Source: an uncultured Tenacibaculum sp.
GTDB taxonomy: Bacteria; Bacteroidota; Bacteroidia; Flavobacteriales; Flavobacteriaceae
Direction: 5' to 3'
Length of the DNA stretch: 64,000 nucleotides
NCBI GenBank assembly: GCA_947496185.1
Contig: CANMCD010000012.1
Location: 1 to 64,000 of the forward strand
Below the pieces are notes generated by a model that was not told the DNA's origin, made no database searches, and saw nothing but the letters and a program-made list of their open reading frames with translations. Position numbers and translations under genes: made by a program. Shown here in pieces: positions 34,626 to 43,662 of the stretch (positions are counted from its first letter, which is position 1; every line of letters starts with the position of its first letter).

Positions 34626-36842
34626 TTAATTTTTGATAAGTCTTCCTTTTTTTTCAAAGTTATTAGCCCTAATTAAGTAAATATAATTTCCAATTGATAG
34701 GTGGTTTACATCTAAATTAAAAGCGTTGTTTTCTAAAGTAACAACTTTATTAATTACTATTTTTCCTTGTAAATCCATCATCAATAAAGATACTTCTTTG
34801 ATATCAGCGTTGCCTTTAAATTCAAAAGTAATGTTCTCCGTAAACGGATTAGGATAGCACTTTATGATTTGATCAACATGAGATTGCTTTTCTAATTTTT
34901 TATTCTCAGTTCTATTTTTAAAGAAACAAAACAATGATTGATTGCTTTTTCTTGAAGTGCCAGCTGCATGTAAGATATCATCGGTAGCTTTTTCACTGAT
35001 AAGATAAATAGGTACAGAAATAAAAAACCCAGGTATTTTAGGGAAGACTGAAGCGTCTACAACTCTTAAATTTTGAATACCTCGAACTCTGAATTTACTG
35101 TCTAAAACGGCAAATTTATCATTATTAGCCCCTATTTTATTAGTACATGATGCATGATGTCCCCAAGCTTCCTTTTTTACAAAATCTCTGATTTGATAAT
35201 CGGATCTAATATTATTTCCTGGCCAAACTTCCTTCTTGATATGCCATCTAATATTCCAATTCCTCATTAAGTTTCGAATATTTTTAACTGCATGAACCAT
35301 AGCATTCATATCCTGTGAGTAAAGGTTTGAGCCATTGTGGAAATTTTTGAAATTAATAATTGGTGTATCCCTCGGATTATTACTCGAAAGTTTCACTGTT
35401 CCATAATTACTATCCGTATGTCCTTTTAAAATTGCCCAGGTTAAAATAGATTTATCTCTTCTGATATCTTTACTGTAATTAGGGTAATATCCTTTGAATG
35501 AACCAAGAAGAGCAAAGTTGAAAATATCTGGGTCTTTTAAATGATTACTTGATTTTATAATATTAGCTGCCGCAATACCATTACTAGTATAAGGACCTGT
35601 TCCATCCCTGTAAAATTGTCTGAAATAAGGATCGTTAGGCTGTAAAGAGGCATGTCTTATAATATCTCTTTTAAACTTATAAGTGATTCCTATTTCATAT
35701 CGATCTTGTAAGTTTCTTCCTACCCCAGGAAGATGATGTACTAAAGGGATTCCTTTTTTATTTAGTTCTCTTTTTGCACCAATACCCGATAATTTTAGAA
35801 GCTGAGGACTATTAAATGCCCCAGCAGCTACTATTATTTCTCTTTTGGCATAGATAGACTTCAAATTAAATTTATTACTACTTTTATAATGAGGATCAGC
35901 TCCGTATAAATTCTCTCCACTATAGTATTCTACACCAATAGCTTTTTTATCTTTAATGATTATTTTTGAAGCTAAAGCATTGGTTTCAATAAATAAATTG
36001 TTAGAGTAATTCCGTTGAGTCTCTAATAAATATTCTCTTACCGCATGTCTTTTTCCACTAACTGGATGGGTATTTTGAGGAACTAAAATAGGACCTGTTC
36101 CACCTGAAGCAAAATACCTACTACTTGGGTTAAATAAATGTTTTTTAAAAATAGCATCCCAAAGACTTTTTTTATTATGAAATATATTTGCAAGAATAAT
36201 TTTAATTAGATATGGATCTTGTGATCCAGTACCTAAAAGGTCTGGGTATCTGGTTGGCAACCAGCCGTTAGTTCCATGTCCTTCCGCCTTAGCATGATAA
36301 TAATTTAAATAGTAGCTCTTTTCAAGAATTGCCAAGTATTTTCTCATGTTTTTTGAATTCCAGCTATTATCTCCTGTGATTCTAGCTATATATTCAAAAT
36401 CACTATCATGAGGATATACAGTAATCATGGCATTGTTAATTGTGGAACCACCTATCGTTGCTCCTCTAGGGTAAAATATTCCTTTTCCAGGAACATATTT
36501 AGAATCTGCTTCATTACCGTTAGTAAAGTGTTTGACAAAATAATGCCAAGAAAAATTTGGGTCTTCAGAGCACTGAGCACTAAATGCTGGCACTTCATTT
36601 ACATAATTTGAAGTGTCTTTTTGTCCCGCTTCTAATACAAGTACTTTAAACCCATGTATTGCTAGATTACAGGCAAGAGGGCCACCACCTGCTCCAGAGC
36701 CTACGATTACATAATCTATGTCTGATCGATTTGCTGAAGAAGCAGTTTTACTTCTAGAGAACGCTTGTGTTCCGAGCAGTGAAGTTGCTGCAGCAAGCGT
36801 TGCGGCCTTTTTTGAAAAAGACCTTCTGTTTAATTTTTTCAT
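34626..36842 (-). CDS. GMC-family oxidoreductase with Tat signal and T9SS sorting domain
   Basis: 738 residues. A twin-arginine signal occupies the N-terminus (NRRSFSKKAATLAAATSLLG, Arg6-Arg7). The FAD-binding loop VGSGAGGGPLA is at 47-57, followed by the GMC blocks GATIGGSTINNAM near 130 and AAGAFNSPQLLKLSGIG near 340, and the active-site region WGHHASCTNKIG near 565. From about residue 660 a type A T9SS C-terminal sorting domain follows (YPNPFTENITFEF ... LSIGNYIYLI). The protein is probably folded with FAD in the cytosol, moved through Tat, then released or anchored at the surface by T9SS. The substrate (sterol, alcohol or sugar) is unknown. Single-gene transcript. Confidence 0.87.
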   Translation of the reverse strand: MKKLNRRSFSKKAATLAAATSLLGTQAFSRSKTASSANRSDIDYVIVGSGAGGGPLACNLAIHGFKVLVLEAGQKDTSNYVNEVPAFSAQCSEDPNFSWHYFVKHFTNGNEADSKYVPGKGIFYPRGATIGGSTINNAMITVYPHDSDFEYIARITGDNSWNSKNMRKYLAILEKSYYLNYYHAKAEGHGTNGWLPTRYPDLLGTGSQDPYLIKIILANIFHNKKSLWDAIFKKHLFNPSSRYFASGGTGPILVPQNTHPVSGKRHAVREYLLETQRNYSNNLFIETNALASKIIIKDKKAIGVEYYSGENLYGADPHYKSSNKFNLKSIYAKREIIVAAGAFNSPQLLKLSGIGAKRELNKKGIPLVHHLPGVGRNLQDRYEIGITYKFKRDIIRHASLQPNDPYFRQFYRDGTGPYTSNGIAAANIIKSSNHLKDPDIFNFALLGSFKGYYPNYSKDIRRDKSILTWAILKGHTDSNYGTVKLSSNNPRDTPIINFKNFHNGSNLYSQDMNAMVHAVKNIRNLMRNWNIRWHIKKEVWPGNNIRSDYQIRDFVKKEAWGHHASCTNKIGANNDKFAVLDSKFRVRGIQNLRVVDASVFPKIPGFFISVPIYLISEKATDDILHAAGTSRKSNQSLFCFFKNRTENKKLEKQSHVDQIIKCYPNPFTENITFEFKGNADIKEVSLLMMDLQGKIVINKVVTLENNAFNLDVNHLSIGNYIYLIRANNFEKKGRLIKN

Positions 36843-37002
36843 TTGTTCCGATTGTTATGCCTAACCTTAATTTTAGACGAATCAAAACGAATGGGCTAAA
36901 GAGTGACAATATTCAAGAAAATGAAGTGTTTTTTTAGGGTATTGATAAATATAGGTAAAAAAAATGAATATGCCAAAAAAAGCAATTTTAAGAAGCTATT
37001 TG

Positions 37003-37039
37003 TCAAGTTGAGAAAAACTGTATGTTTTTCTCAACTTGA
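37003..37039. repeat. Perfect 16-bp hairpin between hbd-like and GMC genes
   Basis: TCAAGTTGAGAAAAAC / GTTTTTCTCAACTTGA with a 5-nt loop, 33 bp beyond the dehydrogenase stop. It probably ends that minus-strand transcript, though there is no T-run; an attenuator ahead of the GMC gene is possible. Confidence 0.55.
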
Positions 37040-37071
37040 TATGAATTACACATAGGTAATAGTGTTGTGTC

Positions 37072-37962
37072 TTATTTTAAGAATTGTTTTGAAACGGTGC
37101 TAGCTTTTTTACTTTCAGAATAATCATAAAAACCTTCTCCTGATTTTACACCTAATTTACCTGCAGTTACCATGTTTACCAACAAAGGACAAGGGGCATA
37201 TTTTGGGTTTTTAAATCCATCATACATCACTTGAAGAATAGACAAGCATACATCCAATCCAATAAAGTCGGCAAGCTGAAGAGGCCCCATCGGGTGTGCC
37301 ATACCTAATTTCATTACAGTATCAATTTCAGCGACACCTGCAACGCCATTATATAAGGTTTCAATAGATTCGTTGATCATTGGCATTAGAATGCGGTTTG
37401 CAACAAAACCGGGGTAATCATTTACCGCTACAGGTACTTTTTGAATGTCTTTGGTTAATTGAACAATAGTATTCATTACAGCGTCAGAAGTATTATAACC
37501 TCTAATGATTTCAACCAATTTCATAATCGGTACAGGATTCATGAAGTGCATTCCGATTACTTTTTCTGGTTTACTTGTCGCTGCTGCTATTTGTGTAATA
37601 GAGATAGAAGAAGTGTTCGTCGCTAATATGGTGTCTTCCGTACATACTTCGTCTAAATCTTTAAATATTTTTAGTTTTAAATCTATATTTTCTGTGGCAG
37701 CTTCTACGACAAGCTCAACGTTTTGAACACCTTCTTTTAAATTGGTGTAAGTGGTGATGTTTTGTAGTGTATTGTTCTTGGTTTCTTCTGTTATTTTTTC
37801 TTTAGAAACCATTCTGTCTAAATTCTTAGTAATGGTTGCTAATCCTTTGTCAAGTGCTGCTTGAGAAATGTCAATTAACTGAACATGGTATCCGTATTGA
37901 GCGAATGTATGAGCAATACCATTTCCCATAGTACCTGCTCCAATGACAGCTATTTTTTTCAT
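37072..37962 (-). CDS. 3-hydroxybutyryl-CoA dehydrogenase
   Basis: NAD(P)-dependent 3-hydroxyacyl-CoA dehydrogenase, 296 residues. Rossmann loop GAGTMGNGIAHTFAQYGY near 7-24; catalytic His in GMHFMNPVPIMKLVEII near 141-157 with Glu and Asn partners; C-terminal helical domain with DYPGFVANRILMPMINE and GLDVCLSILQ. It acts in butanoate or fatty-acid metabolism or, as PaaH, in phenylacetate degradation; context does not decide. A 16-bp hairpin follows. Confidence 0.93.
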   Translation of the reverse strand: MKKIAVIGAGTMGNGIAHTFAQYGYHVQLIDISQAALDKGLATITKNLDRMVSKEKITEETKNNTLQNITTYTNLKEGVQNVELVVEAATENIDLKLKIFKDLDEVCTEDTILATNTSSISITQIAAATSKPEKVIGMHFMNPVPIMKLVEIIRGYNTSDAVMNTIVQLTKDIQKVPVAVNDYPGFVANRILMPMINESIETLYNGVAGVAEIDTVMKLGMAHPMGPLQLADFIGLDVCLSILQVMYDGFKNPKYAPCPLLVNMVTAGKLGVKSGEGFYDYSESKKASTVSKQFLK

Positions 37963-38047
37963 ACTTGAATTATGTTTTAATTAATCAATGTTTTATTTGT
38001 TGGTGTACCAAACATTGGCAATTGTTTGATGTTTATTAAGTTTCTGT

Positions 38048-39007
38048 CTAGAAACAGTCAATTATTTGTTGTGCAACTCGTAAGGCTTCTGTTCCTTCTC
38101 TTAAAGAGACAACAGGTGTTTTGTCTTGAATAATCGCATCGGCAAACGACTCTAATTCGTCTAAAATTGCGTTATTAGATTCAATTTTAGGATTGTCAAA
38201 ATAAATTTGACGTTTTACACCTTCTGCATTTTGCAAAATCATCGCAAATTCATCAGGTTTTTCAGGAACATCTTTCATGCGTACCACTTCTGACTTTTTT
38301 GTAAGAAAGTTTATAGATATGTATGCATCTTTTTGGAAGAAACGAGATTTACGCATATTTTTCATAGAGATGCGACTAGCGGTTAGGTTTGCAACACACC
38401 CATTTTCAAACTCAATTCTAGCGTTGGCTATATCGGGGGTTTCCGAAATAACTGACACACCACTAGCTTGTACATTCTTTACTTTAGAATTTACAACAGA
38501 TAAAATAATATCAATATCATGAATCATTAAATCGAGAACAACAGGTACATCTGTACCTCTTGGATTAAATTCTGCTAATCGATGTGTTTCGATAAACATG
38601 GGGGCGTTTATCATGTCTTTGGTGGCTAGGAATGCTGGGTTGAATCGTTCTACATGTCCTACTTGTCCTCGAACATGGTATTGACTAGCAAGTGTACGTA
38701 TGGCTTCTGCTTCTTGTAGTGAGTTGGCTATAGGTTTCTCTACAAATATATGTTTACCTTTTTCAATGGCCTGTTTTGCACAATCAAAATGAGAAAGCGT
38801 AGGAGTTACAATATCAACAACATCAACCGCATCAATAAGCGCTTCAACAGAATTGAATAAGGTGTATCCAAACTCATCTGCTAATTTTTGTGCTCTTTCC
38901 GTAAAAGGATCATAAAACCCTACAAGTTTATATTTTTCAGATTGTTGCAATAATCGCAGGTGAATTTTACCTAGGTGCCCTGCTCCTAAAACTCCAGCTT
39001 TTAACAT
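38048..39007 (-). CDS. Gfo/Idh/MocA-family NAD(P)-dependent oxidoreductase
   Basis: 319 residues. N-terminal Rossmann loop GAGHLGKIHLRLL near 7-19, VEKPIANSLQEAEAIR near 92-107 with the catalytic Lys of the EKP motif, and the C-terminal beta-sheet domain with MIHDIDIILSVV near 160-171. Substrate, often a sugar or inositol, cannot be told. It lies 85 bp upstream of the hydroxybutyryl-CoA dehydrogenase gene on the same strand and may be co-transcribed with it. Confidence 0.88.
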   Translation of the reverse strand: MLKAGVLGAGHLGKIHLRLLQQSEKYKLVGFYDPFTERAQKLADEFGYTLFNSVEALIDAVDVVDIVTPTLSHFDCAKQAIEKGKHIFVEKPIANSLQEAEAIRTLASQYHVRGQVGHVERFNPAFLATKDMINAPMFIETHRLAEFNPRGTDVPVVLDLMIHDIDIILSVVNSKVKNVQASGVSVISETPDIANARIEFENGCVANLTASRISMKNMRKSRFFQKDAYISINFLTKKSEVVRMKDVPEKPDEFAMILQNAEGVKRQIYFDNPKIESNNAILDELESFADAIIQDKTPVVSLREGTEALRVAQQIIDCF

Positions 39008-39240
39008 GTTTGTGTTTTTAGTTTTTTGTTTCGGGGAAACATTAAAAAATCAATTTCTATTATTTTGTATTCTTGTAATGAAAGTTTTGATATGAATGTA
39101 GAAAGCTTCATTAAAAAATAAATGCTAACAAAGATACACTTTTAAACCCAATTTTAACGATTAACTTTTAGCCCTTTTTTGTCATTGATAGTTGCTAAAA
39201 TAGTTTGCTATTAGCATGAGCGAAGTCAATATTTTATTGC

Positions 39241-39248
39241 TAATTTTG
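39241..39248 (+). promoter_or_regulatory. Candidate -7 box for pcm
   Basis: TAATTTTG matches TAnnTTTG, 22 bp before the GTG start; no TTG at the expected -33 distance. Confidence 0.45.
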
Positions 39249-39270
39249 ACACGCAGAAATATGAGAAACA

Positions 39271-39912
39271 GTGAGAGATACTATCAAACATCAAGGACTT
39301 AGAAATCAGTTAGCAAAGGCGTTGAAAATGAAAGGAATTAGTGATGAAAACGTGTTGAATGCTATCAGAAAAATTCCTCGTCATTTATTTATAGATAGTA
39401 GTTTTGAAGCACATGCTTATCAAGACAAGGCATTTCCTATTGCTGCTGAGCAGACCATCTCTCATCCTTATACGGTGGCTTTTCAGTCACAAGTTTTATC
39501 TGTAAAAAAAGGTGATAAAGTGTTAGAGATAGGTACAGGATCTGGGTATCAAACAGCCGTATTATTGGAATTGAAAGCGGAGGTGTATTCCATAGAGCGT
39601 CAACATGAGTTGTTTAAAAAAACAGCCATGTTTTTACCTAAATTAGGATATCGCCCGAAACGATTTATTTTTGGTGATGGTTATAAAGGATTGCCAGAAG
39701 AAGCCCCTTTCGACAGTATTATAGTAACCGCAGGAGCTCCTTTTGTTCCGAAAGCGTTATTGGCTCAGATAAAAGTAGGAGGGAAGTTATTGATTCCTGT
39801 TGGAGATAAAAATCAAATAATGACTTTATTTCTTCGTAAATCTCCGTTAGAGTTTGAGAAAAAAGAATTAGGAGACTTTAAGTTTGTACCTATGTTGAAA
39901 AAAAAGAATTAG
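39271..39912 (+). CDS. pcm: Protein-L-isoaspartate O-methyltransferase
   Basis: Repairs isoaspartyl residues in aged proteins using SAM. Family marks are PRHLFIDSSFEAHAYQDKAFPI with the substrate-site TISHPYTVAF, SAM motif LEIGTGSGYQTAVLLEL near 80-96, and DSIIVTAGAPFVPKALLAQIKVGGKLLIPVG. Length 213 from a GTG start is normal; the nearby ATG at 39261 is in another frame. A strong hairpin terminator follows. Confidence 0.95.
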   Translation: MRDTIKHQGLRNQLAKALKMKGISDENVLNAIRKIPRHLFIDSSFEAHAYQDKAFPIAAEQTISHPYTVAFQSQVLSVKKGDKVLEIGTGSGYQTAVLLELKAEVYSIERQHELFKKTAMFLPKLGYRPKRFIFGDGYKGLPEEAPFDSIIVTAGAPFVPKALLAQIKVGGKLLIPVGDKNQIMTLFLRKSPLEFEKKELGDFKFVPMLKKKN

Positions 39913-39940
39913 AACAGGATAAGATATTATTGTATAAAAA

Positions 39941-39970
39941 AAAACTTTTAGGTTTCCCCCTAAAAGTTTT
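39941..39970 (+). terminator. pcm terminator
   Basis: Perfect 12-bp stem AAAACTTTTAGG / CCTAAAAGTTTT with a 6-nt loop and a following T-run. Confidence 0.85.
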
Positions 39971-40298
39971 TTGTTTTCCCCTTAAATTATCCGCTCAAAT
40001 GTTAATGAGTGATGATACAAAGATATATTGGTTTTAGTAGGGTAGGAAGGGGTTTCCCGCAGAAAAAGATGTCATTTTCCGTAGTTGAAATTTATACCTG
40101 AATAGCTATAGTATAAAAATTTATAACGGCTTGATTTTGTTCCTAATCAGAGTATAAAAGATGACTATGGAAGTGTTATTTCGAAATTAAGAAAATACTG
40201 ATTTTGTTTATATACGTGTCTTCAAGATAAAGTTATCGTCAAGTATTTGGAGTAGATTTATATTGACTTATGTTAAATGAATAACAAATAACAACAAA
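39971..40298. other. Intergenic stretch, nothing recognised
   Basis: 328 bp between two terminators (pcm and the small lipoprotein gene). Frames are short and stop-rich, with no promoter match or clear secondary structure. Confidence 0.5.
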
Positions 40299-40320
40299 AA
40301 ATCCGCCAAAAAGCGGATTT
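40299..40320 (-). terminator. Terminator after the small lipoprotein gene
   Basis: Perfect 8-bp stem AAATCCGC / GCGGATTT with a 6-nt loop; on the minus strand it runs into TTTTTGTTG. Confidence 0.75.
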
Positions 40321-40344
40321 ATTGTATTTGGATAAGACATCAAC

Positions 40345-40500
40345 CTACTCAGCTGTTGCTTCAGCAACTATAATGTCTGGTTGATGCGAAACTTGTTTTG
40401 TTTGCTTAGTTTTAGCTAAACCACAAGGGCTAGTACTACCACAAGAAGAGAAACCTATTAAACTAATTACACAAATTACAATAAATGCTGCTTTTTTCAT
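40345..40500 (-). CDS. Small lipoprotein (51 residues)
   Basis: ATG at 40500 reads MKKAAFIVICVISLIGFSSC, a typical short lipoprotein signal with the lipidated Cys20 followed by Gly. About 31 mature residues follow, including a second Cys, a Lys/Gln-rich part and an acidic end, stopping at TAG 40345-40347. It lies 17 bp after the stop of the binding-fold gene and directly before a terminator, so it is probably the last gene of that transcript. No function can be assigned. Confidence 0.7.
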   Translation of the reverse strand: MKKAAFIVICVISLIGFSSCGSTSPCGLAKTKQTKQVSHQPDIIVAEATAE

Positions 40501-40517
40501 TTCTAATATTTTAAGGT

Positions 40518-41378
40518 TCAAATATACATATTTCTGATGAAACCATCAGAATCTTCTGCTTGTTCTATAACGTTGAATTTAAGCATTTTATTTTGTATAT
40601 CGGCGATTAATTTTTCATTAATTGGTTTGCCTACGTTCCAATCTGTGATCGAAAGCCATTTTTGTATGTCTTCAGACTTTTGTTCGTATCTTACTGCCAG
40701 TGTTTTATCTATGTCTTTGATTTCCTTAAATCCAGTGGTATAGTTGTTTATAATTTCGTGAATTTTTTGTATTTCTTCAAAATTATTTTCTAAAACTTCA
40801 TTTCGTACGGCTATGACAAAGCAAGGCCAAGGAGTAGGGCAGTCACCAAGATGTCGAAACGTACCATTTTCAACCAAAGGTTTGGTCGTAAAATGTTCCC
40901 ACATAAAATAGTCTGCTTCTTGGTTTGTTAGGGCTTTGATACCTCCTTGTAGGTCACCTATTACTTTGAATTTTAGTTTGTTGATGTCCCAATTATGATT
41001 GTATGCATTTACAATTGCCATCAGGTGTGATCCTGAACCGTAGCGGCTAATAGCGATTGTAGCATCGGCTAATTCTTCAATTTTTTCAAATTTAGAGGCT
41101 GCTCCAACATGAATTCCCCAAATTAGAGGAGATTCTACATAAGTTTGTGTGATTGTTGCAGGGTTTCCTGCGATGATGTCTTTAATAATTCCTTCAGTAA
41201 GTACTATAGCGATATCAATATCACCTTCTCTCAAGGCTTTACACATTGCTCCAGTACCTCCCGGGAAGTCTTGCCATCTAAGATTAATATTGTGTTTGGT
41301 GTATTCTTTATTCTTAAGGCTTAAGTACCAAGGGTAGTTAAAGTGTTCGGGTACGCCACCTATTTTTAGGTTCAACAT
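40518..41378 (-). CDS. Periplasmic-binding-fold protein without signal peptide
   Basis: 286 residues resembling type 2 substrate-binding proteins (TauA/NMT1-like and MqnA/MqnD-like). Recognisable parts are LKIGGVPEHFNYPWYLSLKNKEY at the start, FPGGTGAMCKALREGDIDIAIVLTEG near 54-75, and SRYGSGSHLMAIVNAYNH near 110-127. The N-terminus begins directly with the first strand, so the protein should stay in the cytosol, and no ABC permease or ATPase gene is near. It may be an enzyme or a soluble binder. Its ATG directly follows the stop codon of the nucleoside phosphorylase gene. Confidence 0.75.
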   Translation of the reverse strand: MLNLKIGGVPEHFNYPWYLSLKNKEYTKHNINLRWQDFPGGTGAMCKALREGDIDIAIVLTEGIIKDIIAGNPATITQTYVESPLIWGIHVGAASKFEKIEELADATIAISRYGSGSHLMAIVNAYNHNWDINKLKFKVIGDLQGGIKALTNQEADYFMWEHFTTKPLVENGTFRHLGDCPTPWPCFVIAVRNEVLENNFEEIQKIHEIINNYTTGFKEIKDIDKTLAVRYEQKSEDIQKWLSITDWNVGKPINEKLIADIQNKMLKFNVIEQAEDSDGFIRNMYI

Positions 41379-42248
41379 TTATTCAGCAAGTTTGTTTAAG
41401 GTATATGTAATTAAGTTTTCAATAACTTCTTCTGGATTTTTACTAAAACTGCCTTTGGCCCTGTTAGCAATAATAGCATTTAAAGAAAGCGCTTCGTGGC
41501 CGAGTAATTTAGATAAACCATAAATAGCCGCGGTTTCCATTTCTAAGTTTGTGACCCTATGTCCTTGATGATTAAAGGTGTCTAAATTTTTATTAACCAA
41601 AGGGTCTTGCAAATTTAACCGAAGCACTCTTCCTTGTGGGCCGTAAAATCCATTTGCAGTAGCTGTAATACCTTGATGTATATTTTTTGATAACACTTTA
41701 TTGGCTAAACGATTGCTATTTTCTATAACCAAAGGTTCTATATTATTTATGGTAAGACCAATTTCTTTTTTAAAAGCATTTGTTAATTCTTTCTGAACAA
41801 TCTTTTCAGTTTGATAGGCAAACAACATACCAGTTGTATCTAAGGCATGAGAACTCAGTAAGAAGCTGTCTACAGGAATGTCTTCATGTAATGATCCTGA
41901 AGTTCCTATTCTTATAATTTGAAGGGATGTATGTGTTTTTTTTACTTCACGCTTTTCTAAGTCAATGTTTACCAAAGCGTCCAGTTCATTTAAAACGATA
42001 TCAATATTCCCTGCACCTATACCTGTAGAGATTACCGACAACCTTTTGTTTTTGTAGGTTCCAGTGGTTGTTTTAAACTCACGTTTTTGTGTGGTAAACT
42101 CTATAGTGTCAAAGTGTTTTGTGATTTTATCCACACGATCAGGATCTCCTACGAAAATAATTTCGGTAGCAATATCTTCAGGCTTCAAGTTTAAGTGATA
42201 GATACTTCCGTCTGGATTTAAGATAAGTTCAGCATGTTGTATACTCAT
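41379..42248 (-). CDS. Nucleoside phosphorylase (PNP/UDP family)
   Basis: 289 residues of the purine/uridine phosphorylase fold. Near the start AEIIFVGDPDRVDKI-like sequence (FVGDPDRVDKITKHFD), then VISTGIGAGNIDIVLNEL with the phosphate-site Gly-rich turn, IIRIGTSGSLHEDIPVDSFLLS, and NLEMETAAIYGLSKLLGHEALSLNAIIANR with the ribose-contacting Glu. It most resembles uridine phosphorylases but the base specificity is uncertain. Stop and start codons abut on both sides (TAA directly followed by ATG), so the three genes are surely one transcript. Confidence 0.86.
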   Translation of the reverse strand: MSIQHAELILNPDGSIYHLNLKPEDIATEIIFVGDPDRVDKITKHFDTIEFTTQKREFKTTTGTYKNKRLSVISTGIGAGNIDIVLNELDALVNIDLEKREVKKTHTSLQIIRIGTSGSLHEDIPVDSFLLSSHALDTTGMLFAYQTEKIVQKELTNAFKKEIGLTINNIEPLVIENSNRLANKVLSKNIHQGITATANGFYGPQGRVLRLNLQDPLVNKNLDTFNHQGHRVTNLEMETAAIYGLSKLLGHEALSLNAIIANRAKGSFSKNPEEVIENLITYTLNKLAE

Positions 42249-43193
42249 TTATGATGTTATTTTCAACAATCTGCCTGTATCATTAATATACAGGTAGCTG
42301 TATTTCTTTGAACCGCCAAGATACGAAAAATCAGAACGTATCTGACCGTAGTAATTCAGCTCGTGGTTTAAAACTTTTTTTCCCACCTTTGTTAGTTTAA
42401 TGGGGGAGAATGAAGAGAAAAGCTTTTTTAGGAACTGAAGCTTATGAACATATTGAATATCACCAAACCCATAGATATCTTGGTTTGATAACAAGGATTT
42501 TACAAGTTGGTCTTGGTTTTGAAATACATGTTCATTAGTAGCTTTTAAAATGTCATTTTCCACTTTATTAAGTCCATTTTTAATAGAAGGAAATCTTTCA
42601 AGATGGGCTTTAATGGCATCTTCTAGGTATATAAAAGGAGATGATGGGTTGAATTTGTATACAGTTTCCAAACGTAATGGGCTATCAGCACAATAAAGTT
42701 GCCAGATATAATCTGCATACTCGATATCATCTTGATTTAAAACCTTTCTGTTTTCATAGTGTGCTAATAGTTCTTCTTTTGATAGCTCACTAATACTATA
42801 TAATCCAGGTTTGTTTTCGATTTTACCACTACAGATTAGCGATATTTTTTTTCCTTTTCTATAACGCTTTAACCAACTAATTACTGCAAGCATATTTATT
42901 TGGCAGAATAAGTCATATTCAAACCATAAAACTATCTCGTCTTGCTTTTTTTGATTACATAGATTTCGATATTCTTTGAGTGTAAAATCAATAAACGTCT
43001 TTTTAGTTACTTTATAGGCATTACTAAAGAATTCGAAACGATTTTTCCAAAAATCTTCACTACCAACATCAATGGTTGTTTTACCTTCACAAAGCATTTC
43101 ACGCCAAGTGATAATTTCGTCATTAAACTGTAATTTTTTTACTACTTCAGTAGTACTATCTCCGTTTGTAATGTGCAATATTGAAGATCCCAT
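42249..43193 (-). CDS. DUF1835 domain protein
   Basis: 314 residues. The start SSILHITNGDSTTEVVKKL and the following ITWREMLCEGKT, then IVLWFEYDLFCQINMLAVISWL near 103-124, match DUF1835, a domain of unknown function. A helical C-terminal half follows. No signal peptide or membrane helix. First gene of the DUF1835-phosphorylase-binding-fold unit; a TATATTTG box on the minus strand at 43330-43337 would give a leader of about 130 nt. Confidence 0.8.
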   Translation of the reverse strand: MGSSILHITNGDSTTEVVKKLQFNDEIITWREMLCEGKTTIDVGSEDFWKNRFEFFSNAYKVTKKTFIDFTLKEYRNLCNQKKQDEIVLWFEYDLFCQINMLAVISWLKRYRKGKKISLICSGKIENKPGLYSISELSKEELLAHYENRKVLNQDDIEYADYIWQLYCADSPLRLETVYKFNPSSPFIYLEDAIKAHLERFPSIKNGLNKVENDILKATNEHVFQNQDQLVKSLLSNQDIYGFGDIQYVHKLQFLKKLFSSFSPIKLTKVGKKVLNHELNYYGQIRSDFSYLGGSKKYSYLYINDTGRLLKITS

Positions 43194-43337
43194 ATGGAGC
43201 CAATTGATAAATTATACTTCTTAATAAATATTTTTAACTTTCCAATACCACTCGACTAATTCGCTAATAACATAACGTAATATTAGTATAAAAATTACAC
43301 ATAGAAAAATAAGTGTTGGTTTTTCTTTACAAATATA

Positions 43338-43661
43338 TTAGCCGCCCACTCGTTTTACCTTAAATCCTTTTTCTTGTAAGAGTTTCATTATTTTATCTCT
43401 ATAATCCCCTTGTATGATTATTTTTTCGTCTTTAAAACTACCGCCTACACTGAGTGTTTTTTTTATTTCTTTGGCGAGTTTTTTAAAGTCACTAGTCGCC
43501 CCATTGTAGCCGTCGATGATCGTAATGGGTTTGCCTTTTCGTTTTTCATATTTACATAAAATGGGATCATCTTGTAACCAGATGTCACTTTTTTCTTCTT
43601 TTTTCTCTTCTTGAAATTGGTGATCTGGGAAGAGGTTTTTTAGTTGGTCTTGTAAGTCCAT
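43338..43661 (-). CDS. SUI1/eIF1-family translation factor
   Basis: 107 residues with an acidic/basic N-terminal tail and the SUI1 fold from about residue 38: KRKGKPITIIDGYNG, LAKEIKKTLSVGGSFKDEKIIIQGDYRDKIMKLLQEKGFKVKRVGG. Bacterial YciH-like proteins may check initiation fidelity, but the role is not firmly established. It is 1 bp downstream of the oxygenase gene and so co-transcribed with it. Confidence 0.92.
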   Translation of the reverse strand: MDLQDQLKNLFPDHQFQEEKKEEKSDIWLQDDPILCKYEKRKGKPITIIDGYNGATSDFKKLAKEIKKTLSVGGSFKDEKIIIQGDYRDKIMKLLQEKGFKVKRVGG

Positions 43662-43662
43662 A

